Below are positions 11,596 through 22,999 of a stretch of DNA of 64,000 bases, piece after piece. The position numbers and the translations under genes are program-made. This DNA comes from Piezodorus guildinii (lineage: Eukaryota; Arthropoda; Insecta; Hemiptera; Pentatomidae), in the NCBI GenBank assembly GCA_023052935.1, contig CM041292.1, positions 200,221,799-200,285,798 on the forward strand, in the 5' to 3' direction. A model generated the notes under the pieces. The model worked only from the letters and a program-made list of their open reading frames with translations, searched no databases and had not been told where the DNA came from. Within the stretch, counting starts at the first letter, position 1. Every line of letters begins with the position of its first letter.

Positions 11596-12508
11596 TAGGG
11601 TTGTGTCACATGAAATGTCCGTTTTCAAGGTAAAGGATTTTTATTAAAAATACGATATGAAAACAAGATAATTTTATTCGAAGTATTTACCTTCTTTTTC
11701 TACACATTTTTCCCAAAGTGACACCAACTTTTTACCCCTGAACTGAAAAACTCTGAGCTTTGAAGTGAAACAAAATCTGATAACGCACTTTACACTTGAT
11801 CATCATTTTCAAAAAGTTTTCCTTTGACGAAGTTGTCTAAATTCCTGAACAGGTGGTAATCTGTTGGAGACAAGTCGGGAGAATATGGTGGGTGCGGAAG
11901 AACTTCGTAGCCCAGTTCTTTCAATTTTTGCAAGGTATATTTTGAAACATGGGGTCTTTCTGCCGCTCAGTGAGATCATGAGGTACCCATGTATCGAGCT
12001 TTTTTACTTTCCAAATACACTTTAAATGTCTGGAAACGGTAGATGCACTTTCATTTAGTTGTGCTGAGAGTCCTTTAACTGTTTGGTAGGTGTTTCCTTC
12101 TACTGTATGTTTGAGGACAAGGACGGAGGTCTTCCCTGGGGCAAGTTTTCCAAGTCGGTATCCCCAGCTGAAAACTTAGCAAACCAACGGCGAATGGTCG
12201 GTTCATTAACACTCCCTTCCCCAAACGCCTTGCAAATATTTCTAGCAGCCTCAGCTGCTGAATGGCCGAGTTTAAACTCGTACAAAATTATTAATCTAAA
12301 ATCGCGTGTTTCCACGTTCATATTTGAAGGTATACTAAAAAGTGGGTAATTGATTGGGAAGCTAATGTTTATAATACAAAGGTAGAGGGTTAGTTACTGT
12401 TTACTTTAAATATGTAAGCATTCGGAAGAAAACAACAGAGACCTGCAAAATCCTGTATGTATTTCAAAAACTATAAAAACGGACATTTCATGTGAAATAA
12501 ACCCAATA
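11594..12508 (-). mobile_element. Mariner element, internally deleted, with TIRs and TA duplication
   Basis: The ends share a perfect 20-bp inverted repeat TCACATGAAATGTCCGTTTT (11606-11625 and complement 12476-12495). This extends outward imperfectly through GGGTT to flanking TA dinucleotides (11594-11595, 12507-12508). On the - strand, 12321-12100 encodes the mariner N-terminal paired-like DNA-binding region (YEFKLGHSAAEAARNI, EPTIRRWFAKFSAGD, ENLPQGRPPS), followed in another frame by a second HTH (TVSRHLKCIWKVKKL). The frame then jumps to KLKELGYEVLPHPPYSPDLS and PTDYHLF, the block carrying the last Asp of the catalytic triad. The segment with the first two Asp residues is missing. Non-autonomous and transposase-dead. 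Confidence 0.85.
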
Positions 12509-12659
12509 GAATATAATATATAAAGATGATAAATAAAAGTAATCATACTGATAATTAAAAACAAAGTGGAACATTAGTTTTAACAATCGACAAACATAAT
12601 TTTAATAAAAGGTGAATAATTAGATAATAGAAAATTAAAAATATAAAAGAGTTTCCATT

Positions 12660-12830
12660 CTCCCACCATGCGCCCTGATGATGACACACAAAGGGGGTCG
12701 AAACGTTGGCAAACAATAAATAGTTGTTGTTTATTGTTGCAAACAATAAACAACTATTTAGTTGTTTCATTTAATGACCGCCACCTGGACTAATTCCTTC
12801 CAGTAATTCTCAACGGTCAACTAATTACAT
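12660..12830 (+). mobile_element. Penelope-like terminal fragment with hammerhead-like core
   Basis: CTGATGA at 12675-12681 is followed by GAAAC at 12700-12704 and GTT, with GCC/GGC able to form a short stem I. A GAC...GTC pairing can form stem II. Downstream TTTAATGACCGCCACC matches the downstream part of the 58.9-kb copy (TTTAATGACCGCACC). No coding sequence is preserved. Confidence 0.5.
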
Positions 12831-13390
12831 CCACAATAAAATATAAAAGTTTAAAAATACAATTTTAAAATGTTAAATAATAAATAACGGTATAAAAATT
12901 GGAACACTAAAGTTAAAAAAAAATAAAATATTTTTACAGTAAGTATTGACATTTTGGACGTCATAGATTTGTATCTCTTTTTCTCATACTGTATTTTTTT
13001 TGTAACTTTATAATGTTTCACATTTTTTATAAATGTAAATACAATTTTTTAAATTATGTATTTTAAAATTTTCTATTCCAAACATTATCTTACATTCAAA
13101 GTTGTGGTAGGTAATGTGAAGTGGCGAATAAGGCATAAACTTTAGTGATTATTATACACAATATTTTGATATTAATTAATCTAAAACACATATTTCCAAC
13201 GAAACTGAATGTAATTCATTTAACTTTTTTCAACTCTGACTCCATTTAATAGTTCTTAAATTGATATAAAGAACTGATGGATGTGAAAGTTGTGCGTTGC
13301 CCCACCACTTTTTATTTTTTAAATTCAATTATCCTTTATTAGGTTTTACTTTTAATTTATATTGAAAACTATGTTGACAGTTAAATATGT
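12831..13390. other. AT-rich spacer
   Basis: Low-complexity AT-rich sequence. No feature is recognised. Confidence 0.5.
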
Positions 13391-13394
13391 TTTA

Positions 13395-14420
13395 TCTGAA
13401 AACACCGTGTTTTTACTTTCACTTACTATATATAGAAAGGGGAATTATTGCGATCGTGAAAATTTTTGAATTCCAGTTTTTCAACGGAAATACACGTTTT
13501 AGGGTCCCCTGAGTCCAAATAACCAAGTCCCGCAAAAAGGTCTGTGTGTGTGTGTCTGTGGTAACTCCCGGGCGGAAACGGTAAGTCCTATGAAACTGAA
13601 ATTACATATTTAAGACAACTATACGCCCGAGAAGTGACAAAACTTTTTTCATCAAAATGAGCTTACCAGAAGAGGCACTTTATACCATGCATTTTGCACC
13701 TTTTTTCGATTTTCTCGAAAACGGTTCCGACGATTTTGATTAAACTCGCTATATCGATGTAAACTTTAATGGGCGTTAATATCATGTTGGTTTCATTCGG
13801 ATTAAAATGGTCTGACAGGGCTTAAATGCCGATATTTTCTTCCCCTAAAGTACCTTTAATTTTGTAGATTCAATAAAAATTACTATATTATCTTGTTAAC
13901 GCTGATGAAAAACAGGTAAATATATAAATTGAATAAATTCGATACCCAACTAAAGGAGAAAACAGAAAAAATATTTTTTTAATGCAATTTTTCGTTTTTG
14001 AACATAAGAGCAGTAATATACATATATGATATACCGTTGGATAGCTAAAAAATATTATCTCATACACAAGCTTTTTAAAGTTAATAGAGAGTGATGAAAT
14101 GAACATAAAACTAACTGATTATTTTAGATAATAATATAATCGATTTTTTAATGAAACACATGTTTCTGTATAAATTCAATTTGTTTGTTTATTTATTTAT
14201 TTAACGTCACTTTATGCTACTTTGGCTAATCGGACGATGCTACAGTGGGATTCCTCAATTTTGCCTGTCCAGGTTTTATTAGGGTAGGTATCATAAATTC
14301 AATTTAATTAATTCCTTAATACTTTCACGTATTTTTATCTCTAACTGTATTTGAAAATTCTTTTATTGATTTAAAAAATGGAGGTAAATGAAAGTCGTGT
14401 GTTGCCCGCACCAGATTTTT
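13395..14420 (+). mobile_element. Repeat K, near full length, with SINE insertion
   Basis: About 1 kb dispersed repeat. It begins around TTTTACTTTCACTTACTATATATAGAAAG and ends GTAAATGAAAGTCGTGTGTTG followed by CCCGCACCAGATTTTT. Conserved interior blocks include GCGATCGTGAAAATTTT, ACGTTTTAGGGTC, GGGCGGAAACGGTAAG, CATCAAAATGAGCTTACCAG and TCTGACAGGGCTTAAATG. The ends share an imperfect inverted motif (CTTTCACTTAC / GTAAATGAAAG), suggesting a non-autonomous DNA element, class unknown. Other copies are at 19195-19615, 23000-24312, 24588-24692, 45275-46075, 47740-48030, 48620-49365 and 52595-53790. Confidence 0.65.
14170..14305 (-). mobile_element. SINE family 2 3' fragment inserted in repeat K
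   Basis: The fragment is 14183-14292 on the - strand, with a (TAAA)n tail at its left. It is flanked by perfect 13-bp duplications ATAAATTCAATTT (14170-14182, 14293-14305). The duplicated sequence belongs to repeat K, so the order of insertion is clear. Confidence 0.8.
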
Positions 14421-15596
14421 TTCTTTTTTCTAGTCATAGTAGAGAGTAGGAGATTCATTCCTCCACGAAGTAAATTTCAACTCGTACTTATTGGAGGTAT
14501 TGACTCGAGGTTGCTAATGTGACTCTTTAACAATCTCGGCCTCTGGATCCTCAGGAATCAACTAACTGTTACTGCTGGTTTGAAAAAAACTGACGGACCT
14601 GAGCGTTGTACTTCTTATCAATATGTTACTGTTAAATTAACAGATATATTGTTAAATACGTTTTACAATTTTCCTATCCTCTTGTATTTGCAATGTTAAA
14701 TTTAGTAACAATCATAGTTTATCTAGTGTGAATGTTTCATAAAAATATTGAAATAGATAAATATGAAATGGCATCTTATAGTTAGTGTTTAATAAACGTA
14801 ACTGCTACTGATATCCTAATTTTCTCTGTAAACAGTTGAAGCTGTTAATTTGAATTAACCGTTTTGCCGATCCCTGTTAGTTCCTACCAACGATAAGGAT
14901 AAGGTCCTTGACTTTTTGTCGCAGATGTGACTCACCCCGAGGACCGTTCTCGAGTTCACAGCTGAGTGAAAATCAAAAGTCATTCTTTTGAAGAACACTA
15001 GGAACTCAAGTCCCACCAACTGGTTGAGGCTTCAAGTGGGTACCATCTGAGAAGAAGTTTTGAAAATTAAATTGAATTAAAGCTCAGATTTGCTTATGAA
15101 ATCCACGATGAAAGGTTTAGTTTCGTCATTAAACTTAATATCGAATATTATTACATTCTGAATTGTATACGTACATATTTTTCTATCAGCTTATAATGAT
15201 TGTTTTATTTATAGTCGAGTGTTGCCTGAATATAGAGCGAAACGTATTGAATAAATTTTCTTTTAAAAATAATTACAGTGGTTGGTTTCCTAAATTACAG
15301 TTGAGCCATAATTTAACTAACTACAATCCATTAAGAGCCTGGAGATCTATTTAGAATAGTGGTTGGTACTGTTACTAGTTCTCTTACTGATCAAGAATGT
15401 TATTTAGGCGTTTTTACACTCATCCGCCAGTTTTTTCTCTAATTTTGTGGTACCCACTTAATTGAGGGTGAGCGATAGAGGGGCCTTCTTATTCATAGTA
15501 GCCTCTTACGGTTGCAATAATATAATAAATAATATGATGTTTTTTTTTTGTTTTTTGTACTTCTGCAGCCCATGAAAGGTCTTTTGTTGATTACTT
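14421..15596. other. No supported gene
   Basis: AT-rich sequence. Possible worn SINE-like traces (GTGGTACCCAC near 15447) are too short to annotate. Confidence 0.4.
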
Positions 15597-15690
15597 ATAG
15601 AGATTTGTATTGTTTCTCGACCAACGGCCGTACAAGGAGGTGGTAGACGGAGATCACGCTAAGTTGCGATGGTTTCCCCAAAAGAACGCA
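15597..15690 (-). mobile_element. SINE family 1 fragment
   Basis: Diverged 3' part of SINE 1 (CCAACGGCCGTAC, GATCACGCT) in reverse orientation. Confidence 0.55.
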
Positions 15691-15802
15691 TTTCATGTAA
15701 CGCTCTAATCATTGGAGACTAAATCTAACCACCTGAAAACTTTTAATGGAAATCGTAATTGTCTGGAACTACTATCAGGTTTTTTCTATTAAACCTAAGT
15801 AT

Positions 15803-16099
15803 ATGGGGGCGACGTGGTTTAGTGGATGAAGCATTAGTCTGCTGTTTTCTGGGTCCTGAGTTCGATCCTCTGCTGGGGCAGAATTATTTATTTTGTCATA
15901 TTAGCCGTAGAGCGACCCAGGGGTATGGAGCTTCTGGGGCTTACCCAGCCCCTATAATGTAGGTATCCAATGATTGGAGGGATAAACCTGGCGTTTGTGC
16001 GTGATGTAGGCCTAATCACCTCCTTGTACGCCCGTTGGCCTAAAAACAGTACGAATCTCTTCATGTACTGAACCCAAGACATGGGATTTTGAGGTACAA

Positions 16100-16146
<47 letters not shown>
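15803..16146 (+). mobile_element. SINE family 1, diverged, followed by (TA)n
   Basis: The head has GACGTGGTTTAGTGGATGAAGC and a B-box-like GAGTTCGATCCTC. The body and 3' end match family 1 (CAGTACGAATCTCTTCATG, TACTGAACCCAAGAC). It runs into a TA dinucleotide array at 16099-16146. Confidence 0.75.
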
Positions 16147-16149
<3 letters not shown>

Positions 16150-16939
16150 TTCTTTTTTTAAATGAATACTAAACATGTGTTATCTAAGTTAGATCGTGAT
16201 GATCTTTTTTCTTGAGTACTATGTTTCATTTATCTTATGTCAAGGAAGTATACATGAAATGATTTTTACATTGTTTTTTTATTTATTTATTTAATAAAAA
16301 TATAAAAAAAACTGAAACTGCATCAGTAAATTCTCTTTCTTATTGCTGACCTTTTGCTGTTACTTGATCCCTCACAATCTTATATTAACATGTTGACCTA
16401 TATTCTATACATTGTCGAGTTAAAGATATCTGTTTAATTATTAATATAAATTAATTTGTTTAAGTATTGTATTGTTCGATATTAAATGGTCTGTTTTTGC
16501 TCCCTTCGGGCTTCCTATCTTCCCATCTATCGCATCCTTCAAGTTTTTTATACCTCCTACATCCAGACCTGTAACCTGTACTCATTAATTTTCGATGACC
16601 CCCATCTATCCTTGAACATTACTTCTGTCTGTGCTGAGATACTTTTCATGTTATCAATGACCAACGATATTTGCTGATATACATTAGAGCAGTGTATATA
16701 ACCAGTTTGAATCCAGCCTGTGGGTTTGTCATGTGTGTTACGTCATACTATACTATAAGTCTCATCCTGGATAGAATATGTTTGAATACCTAAAGACCTT
16801 ACTTGATTAATTAAATACAAATAATATTGAATAATTTAATAATAATATTATTAATCTAATCAGCATTAATGTTTTATCAAATGTATATTATTATTATTAT
16901 TGCTATAGTACTAAGCAACATACGATATAATTTGTACTG
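16147..16939. other. AT-rich spacer
   Basis: No exon, repeat family or RNA gene is recognised. Confidence 0.5.
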
Positions 16940-17900
16940 GTCCAGTCACGATCCTGAATAGTCCATAGACCGTCAGAAGCTGTATAACATCATGATTGAA
17001 CAGGGAATACCTAGAAAGTTAGAAAACCTAGTACAGATGTGTTTGTCGGAAACATTCCATAAAGTTAGAATCGGTCATAATTACTCCGAGAGATTTGAGA
17101 TGCGATCGGGTTTGAAACAGGGTGACTCCCTTTCACCTGTTTTATTTAATATAGCTTTAGAATATGTCATACAAAAGTTAACATGTACCGAAAAAGGTTT
17201 AAATCTGGGTGATAAGATTCCGATTTTGGAATACGCCTATGATTTGGTACTTCTAGGTGAAGTCACTGAAACTATACAACTAAATACAAGTGTGTTAATA
17301 AAAACGGGTAAAGAAATAGGACTCGAAATAAATACCGATAAGACAAATTATATAATTAGTAGCAGAAACGGTGGGGATCTTGATGATATTAATATTTCAG
17401 GGCATACTTTCGAACACGTAGAGAAATTATGTATTTAGGTTCATAACATCAAGAAAAATGAAATCCAGGAGGAAATAGTTTCGGTTAAAGGTGGGAAATG
17501 CGTGTTATTATTCAGTTGCTAAATTACTTAGCTCGCGGCTTCTATCTAAAAACTTAAAGGTTAGAATTTATAAAAATATTAATCTTCCGGCGGTTCAGTA
17601 CAGATGTTAAACGTGACCGCTTACTTTGAAGGATGAACAACGGCTTTAAGGTTTTTGAAAATAAGGTACCGCGTAAAATATTTGGTCCGAACAGAGATGA
17701 GGCCACAGGGGAGTTTAGAAGGTTGCACAACGCGGAATTGCGGAGTCTGTACCCTGTGTGTATAATTGAGTTGATAGCATCGCGGAGACTCGAATTGGCG
17801 AGTAAAGATTTGGGCTCAGTGAGGAACGGATTCCGAGGAAGTTGGTATTCGCTAAACCGACTGGTAGGATACTTTTTGCCAATCGGGACCTAATTCGGAA
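16940..17900 (+). pseudogene. RTE-type LINE fragment A (RT plus C-terminus)
   Basis: The open part 16992-17438 holds the RT palm. It has RSGLKQGDSLSPVLFNIALE (motif with Q-G-D-S-L-S-P), a catalytic box mutated from YADD to YAYD (about 17232-17243), and the INTDKTNYIISS region. Further downstream, in shifted frames, come ENKVPRKIFGPNRDEATGEF and IELIASRRLELASKD, the RTE C-terminal tail. Several frameshifts and stops plus the lost catalytic Asp make it dead. The 3' end is truncated before the usual hairpin and ATT tail. Confidence 0.8.
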
Positions 17901-19194
17901 TATCCCCACCATCTGGGAGAATGGGTTACTTGGGTTCAAAGGACTCTAAAACTTATATTTCCATTTAAAACACAGTAAAAAAAAATTATATGATACATTA
18001 CTTATATAGGTTAGTGAAAAAAAAAATCCTATTAAACTTAGTTGATGTATGAAAAATTGTTTCAATTCCGGAAAAAATTAACTTAAATAATTGAATTTTA
18101 CAAATATTCATGTACACCGCCATAGTTATTTTCATTATTAAGGCACGTTCCATTTTATAATCATAGAGGCTATGAATAATTGTGTTTTTTCTCCCTCTGG
18201 TGGCTCAGACATCCTCTGCAGGTAGCGCAGGACGTACAGGTGCCACTCACTTCCGCTGGGCTGGCCCTAACTCGCTCCTTCTACACTCCACTGCCTCCTT
18301 GTAATTCCCTATTAGTTATTGCCCGATTGTAGAGCTCCCTATGCCATCTATATTCTTGATCACAGGAAATTACAGCTCGTCTCAGTCAGCTGATTGATCA
18401 TCTGTGTAGTTTTTATACCTTCGGCAGGTGTACGAGATGTTAATTCATCATTCTTGTTAATTACACAATATTTTTAAACATTTTTGTTTCGGATTTTATA
18501 CTAGAAACAAATTTGTTTTTGGAGATGTTCGATTAAAATGCTGTTATAAATAGGTGCTGCAAACAAATTATTGAATCATTTTTAATCAATTATTTCATTT
18601 TGTAAAGTGAGAATAACATAAAGGTACTAAGCTTTAAATTTCCTTTTTTTCACCCTTTCTATATATTAAAATTGACAAATGATAGAGACACACATTATTC
18701 TGAAAGCAATGCTGCCCAACATAATTGGTATACTTCAAAACATCATACTAAATGGTCCTCACTGGATTAGTTTTAACTCTCTCATTAGTATTTTAATAAA
18801 CATTTTAATTTCGCATCAAATTTTTTTTTGTTTACATTTGTTGTTTTTTTACTATATTTAAGTTAAGTAATTAAATATTTTAGTACGATTTGGATCGATA
18901 CTAAATGCGTAATTAGTACCTTTAGTATATAACTACATTTCTAAATCTTGTCTTTAAAGGACTTGGAAGTTCATTAGATGAAATAAATTAAAAGATTTAG
19001 ATAATACTATATGATGAGAATAGAATTAGTTCAAAATGTCCTTCAGTACCTTTTGGTAATCGTTACTTCTCAATTCATGGTGTAAAGTGGCTCTTCGGGC
19101 TCCCTTAATAATAAAAGTTGTTCTAACATCTCAGGAATATTCGCTTATAAAATATAAAGTGTCAGTTTTAAATTTTTAAGCTGGACTTATCATA
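17901..19194. other. No supported gene
   Basis: AT-rich, with a mildly GC-rich patch at about 18190-18310 that I cannot assign. Confidence 0.4.
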
Positions 19195-19615
19195 TACGCA
19201 CACGCGCACACATACCTTTTTAAACACTTCTGAAGTAAATCGTTTGGACTCTAAAACGTGTATTTCCGCTAAAAACTCGAATAAGAAAATGTTCACGATC
19301 GCAATACTTTTTCCTTATTATATTTTTACTCCTACGTTCCTACGTTAGAATGCTAATGATTTTAGAAAAAATATTATCTTATACATACTATGGTAAAAGT
19401 GAACAGTGAGTGATGAAAAGCCGATAAAACAAACTGATTGTCGTTGATATTAATATGATAGATTTTTTTACAAAACACATGTTTCTATTAAAATCCAATG
19501 TAAATAATTCTTTAACAATTTATTTCGTTTTTAAATTTGTTTAACAATTTCTTAAATTGATATAAATAACGGAGGTAAGTGTAAGTCGTGTGTTGCGCGT
19601 ACCAGATTTTTTATT
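19195..19615. mobile_element. Repeat K, rearranged copy
   Basis: Left piece (about 19240-19320) carries K terminal sequence in reverse orientation (ACGATCGCAATACTTT). Right piece (about 19365-19612) is K 3' sequence in forward orientation, ending GTAAGTCGTGTGTTG. The two pieces are inverted relative to each other and the middle is missing. Confidence 0.6.
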
Positions 19616-20885
19616 AATAGTTAAATGAAAGTAAAAGAGATGGGGTACGAATCTGTTGCCGTAAGTTATTTTCTGGTTGGTAAACAGTTGACCGACTCAT
19701 ATTCTGAAGTTAGTCGTTTATGTTGAGTAGCCCCTCCTGGTGTCTATAGTTTTATTATTAGACAGGAGACAGAATTCGCCTGCTGTGTACCAAAAAGAAG
19801 TGGACAACAGAAATCTATTTCTTTTGGTTCCTGCCTACATGGAGGAGGCGAAGAGTAGTTAATTGCATTGGCTCCTTCTGATGTCGCTCTTGGTTCGCTA
19901 TTCACCGGACCACCTCCGGCTTCGGTTAATTGATTCCACTCTTTGTTACTTTTTAAATTCCTGCCATCTTTCGAAATGGAACAATCTGCGCGTTGTGAAA
20001 AGGATATGCAGAGTCACGAGGTTGTGGCAAGCCGGCTACCTACCATCTTCGGCCTCCCTCCGGAGCTCTGCGACGTCTTCCTAAGCAGCTCCTTCAAAAG
20101 GATTACGACAGCACTGCCTCTTATGGTCCTCGCCATATAATGGCTCCTCTTGCACAATACTATTGTCCCCAAGAACAATACCGTCCAAGTCTATACAATA
20201 AATGCTACTAATCATCCTCTGTTTCATATTCAAGTTGGTTTTCTGTTTCGTTTTAAAAAGTTCGAGATCTGATGAGTAATATCATAAAAAAAAATGTTTC
20301 CTTTTCAAATTCACTTTCTTACCTTGAAAAGTTTCTTAACTTAGTCATGTGAGGAAGTAATACCAATTAGTAGGTTTTTTTGTACAAGTTAAATGTCAAC
20401 ACATTCAGTTAAGACCTATTACTACTTCTCATTGTGTAACTATCTCAGACCAGGTTGTTATCTACTTTGTATTAAGTTAAAAGCTGTTTTCACTTAGTAA
20501 TGAGGTAAAAGAGTGCCTGATAATATTATATTCAAGTCAGAGCCGTAAATATTATTAGCTAATCGCAAATTTGATCTCTCTGTCTTGCTCCATGAATGAA
20601 TGATTTGGAAGTGGACGAATCATTTTAAACTGAGCTCAAAAATGAAGGTTTTCGATCTTCTTTACTTATCTTCTACTCAGCCAATATTTTTTAGATGATC
20701 CAACTAGACTTTTTATCGCAATATCATTTTTACTGATAAATATTGTCAAAAATTATAATTTATTTATTTATTATTATTATTGTTTTCATTCGCTACTGCA
20801 TAGCTGCGGTTCCAAGGAATGTGAGGTATTTTTATTTTCTTCAACCAGCGGCCTGAATTTTTACCAATTTTTATTAGTTTAGTTT
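19616..20885. other. Unassigned sequence with a GC-richer patch
   Basis: Around 19850-20150 the composition is GC-richer than the surroundings and two overlapping short frames are open (19863-20084, 19943-20140). I see no conserved motif or clear splice pair. It could be an old repeat. Confidence 0.35.
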
Positions 20886-21771
20886 ATCTCTCGGCCATCG
20901 TCGTTTAAGTCTTCTTTAGGGTTGACCTGGTGACAGGGAGACAGAAGCAAGTTGATTTAGGTTGTGATCTGTCGATGTAATGAAAAAAATAAAACGTGTT
21001 ATATGTGCCGGGAATGTAAGAATTTACTGTTAGGATGTTTGTGTTATTGTGTATCGTGTGATTCGAAACATACCATGGTGCGTGAACAATTTTTCGTAAA
21101 ATATTGGATTGAGTTGTTTGTGTGTACGTGTTTATCAGAACTCCTAAGTTCTGCTCCGTATGTCAAGATTTCTCTCATTAGAGTAGTTTATATTAGTCGC
21201 TTGTTTCGTCAATTTAGTGGTGAGCTGTAATTTAATAGATGTGAATGTTGTTTGTAACGTCTTGTTTGTTCTTGTCGCTTGAATTTGTATGTTCCATGTT
21301 AGTCTTTTATCCAAAATCTCCGTTCGGTACCTCGGACTAAATTTGGATAAAAGACTAACATGGAACATACAAATTCAAGCGACAAGAACAAACAAGACGT
21401 TACAAACAACATTCACATCTATTAAATTACAGATCACCACTAAATTTACGAAACAAGCGACTAATATAAACTACTCTAATGAGAGAAATCTTGACATAAG
21501 GAGCAGAACTTAGGAGTTCTGATAAACACGTACACACAAACAACTCAATCCAATATTTTACGAAAAATTGTTCACGCACTATGGTATGTTTCGAATCACA
21601 CGATACACAATAACACAAACATCCTAACAGTAAATTCTTACATTCCCGGCAAATATAACACGTTTAATTTTTTTCATTACATCGACAGATCACAACCTAA
21701 ATCAACTTGCTTCTGTCTCCCTGTCACCAGGTCAACCCTAAAGAAGACTTAAACGACGATGGCCGAGAGAT
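20886..21771. repeat. Near-perfect long inverted repeat, 2 x 430 bp with 26-bp spacer
   Basis: Arms 20886-21315 and 21342-21771 are reverse complements of exactly equal length, with only about six or seven mismatches by eye and no indels. The spacer is 21316-21341. The right arm plus spacer carries a Jockey RT piece on the + strand (VRYLGLNLDKRLTWN, about 21305-21360), so part of the palindrome is Jockey-derived. The transcript would fold into a hairpin of roughly 430 bp. Confidence 0.93.
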
Positions 21772-22554
21772 TAATAGTAAAAATAAAAAATGCCGAATTT
21801 ATAATCTATTGGTATTGTTCTTGTGCCGTCCCTTGTGCTATGGTTTAATATAAGATAGCTGGACTTAAGATCATCACACTTCCTTAAAGGTTTCGGTCCA
21901 GTAGTTTGATACTAAGACCAATTAATTATAAAGCAGCGTGAAATCGATTAGATAGGTTCCCAATTAAACAATAATCCAACCGTAGAGCGAGAATCGTCTA
22001 GAAATGTAAATTCCTTTTCGTAACTAATCGATAATTAACTAAAAATAGTTGGAATGTGCTAAAAATAAAGTAAAACCTCTTTATACGGATATCTTTAGCC
22101 ATGTTTTTATTATTGTGTCATATTTATAGCCAATTATTTCTTTCGATTCAGTACAATAATATTTAAATAAGAAATAACATTGTATGATATAACTTTTTTT
22201 ATTCGGATTTTTATTGCAAACATTTCTCTTAATGTAGGTGCTATTATAAGTGTGTAGGCTACGATTAGAGAATTTTTTGTTCTCATATTCATTCCAATTT
22301 GAGACAATATAGTTTCTTACATATACCTACGTGGATATTACAAACTTTGAAAGAACACTGTATTTTTTTAATCTGTTTGTAATATACACATGTCTATGTA
22401 AGACAATATATTGTCTCGAATTGGCATAAATATTATAACAACAAATCGTCAAAACGTAAACTAACACACGATTTCTTATTTACTGACAAAACCTCATGAC
22501 CCGTAGAAAATATTTTTTTTAATTTTATTTACAATCGTTTTTGTTTGAATTTAA
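21772..22554. other. AT-rich spacer
   Basis: No feature is recognised. Confidence 0.5.
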
Positions 22555-22990
22555 TGTTATTTGCTATCTGCAAAAAAAAAAAAAAAAATTTGCAATAAGC
22601 AAATATGATGACTTCCGAAAGTCGGTTGAAGCAAGGTATCTCTAGGCCCCCGTCTCAAAAGTCGTCGGGGTGGGTTGTACGGGTTCGTGTAGGACTTAAG
22701 TGTTTGGGCCGATGGGCTCATGTTGTAAGTTAGCCTGTCATGAAATCTTTTATAATATTCTGTGGCTGTGTCTGAAACTGTGAGTATGTCCAAGTCCTTG
22801 TGAAGTATTCGTTGGTTACATAAAACGGTGCATCCACGATTTTTCGCAATATTTTTGATTGAAGGGTCTGAATTATTTGGATGTTAAAATATTTGGCAGA
22901 TCTCCATAGCTCTATCCCGTATGTCCATAATGGTTTGATCAGTACTTTGTAAATAGTAAGTTTGGTGTTCACGGATAATTTGGGTCGTTT
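22555..22990 (-). pseudogene. Jockey-type LINE 3' fragment
   Basis: On the - strand, 22972-22730 reads NTKLTIYKVLIKPLWTYGIE and LWRSAKYFNIQIIQTLQSK, then NAPFYVTNEYF. A shifted frame continues FHDRLTYNMSPSAQTL and NPYNPPRRLLRRGPRD. This is the C-terminal end of a Jockey ORF2, truncated 5', ending in an A-rich tail near 22570-22588. The 43.4-kb copy is its closest relative in the window. Confidence 0.8.
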
Positions 22991-22999
22991 GTCAAGCAG

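Noticed and set aside
21144..21618. Mirror-image open frames as genes
   Set aside because: They are the same Jockey-derived sequence read from both arms of the palindrome.
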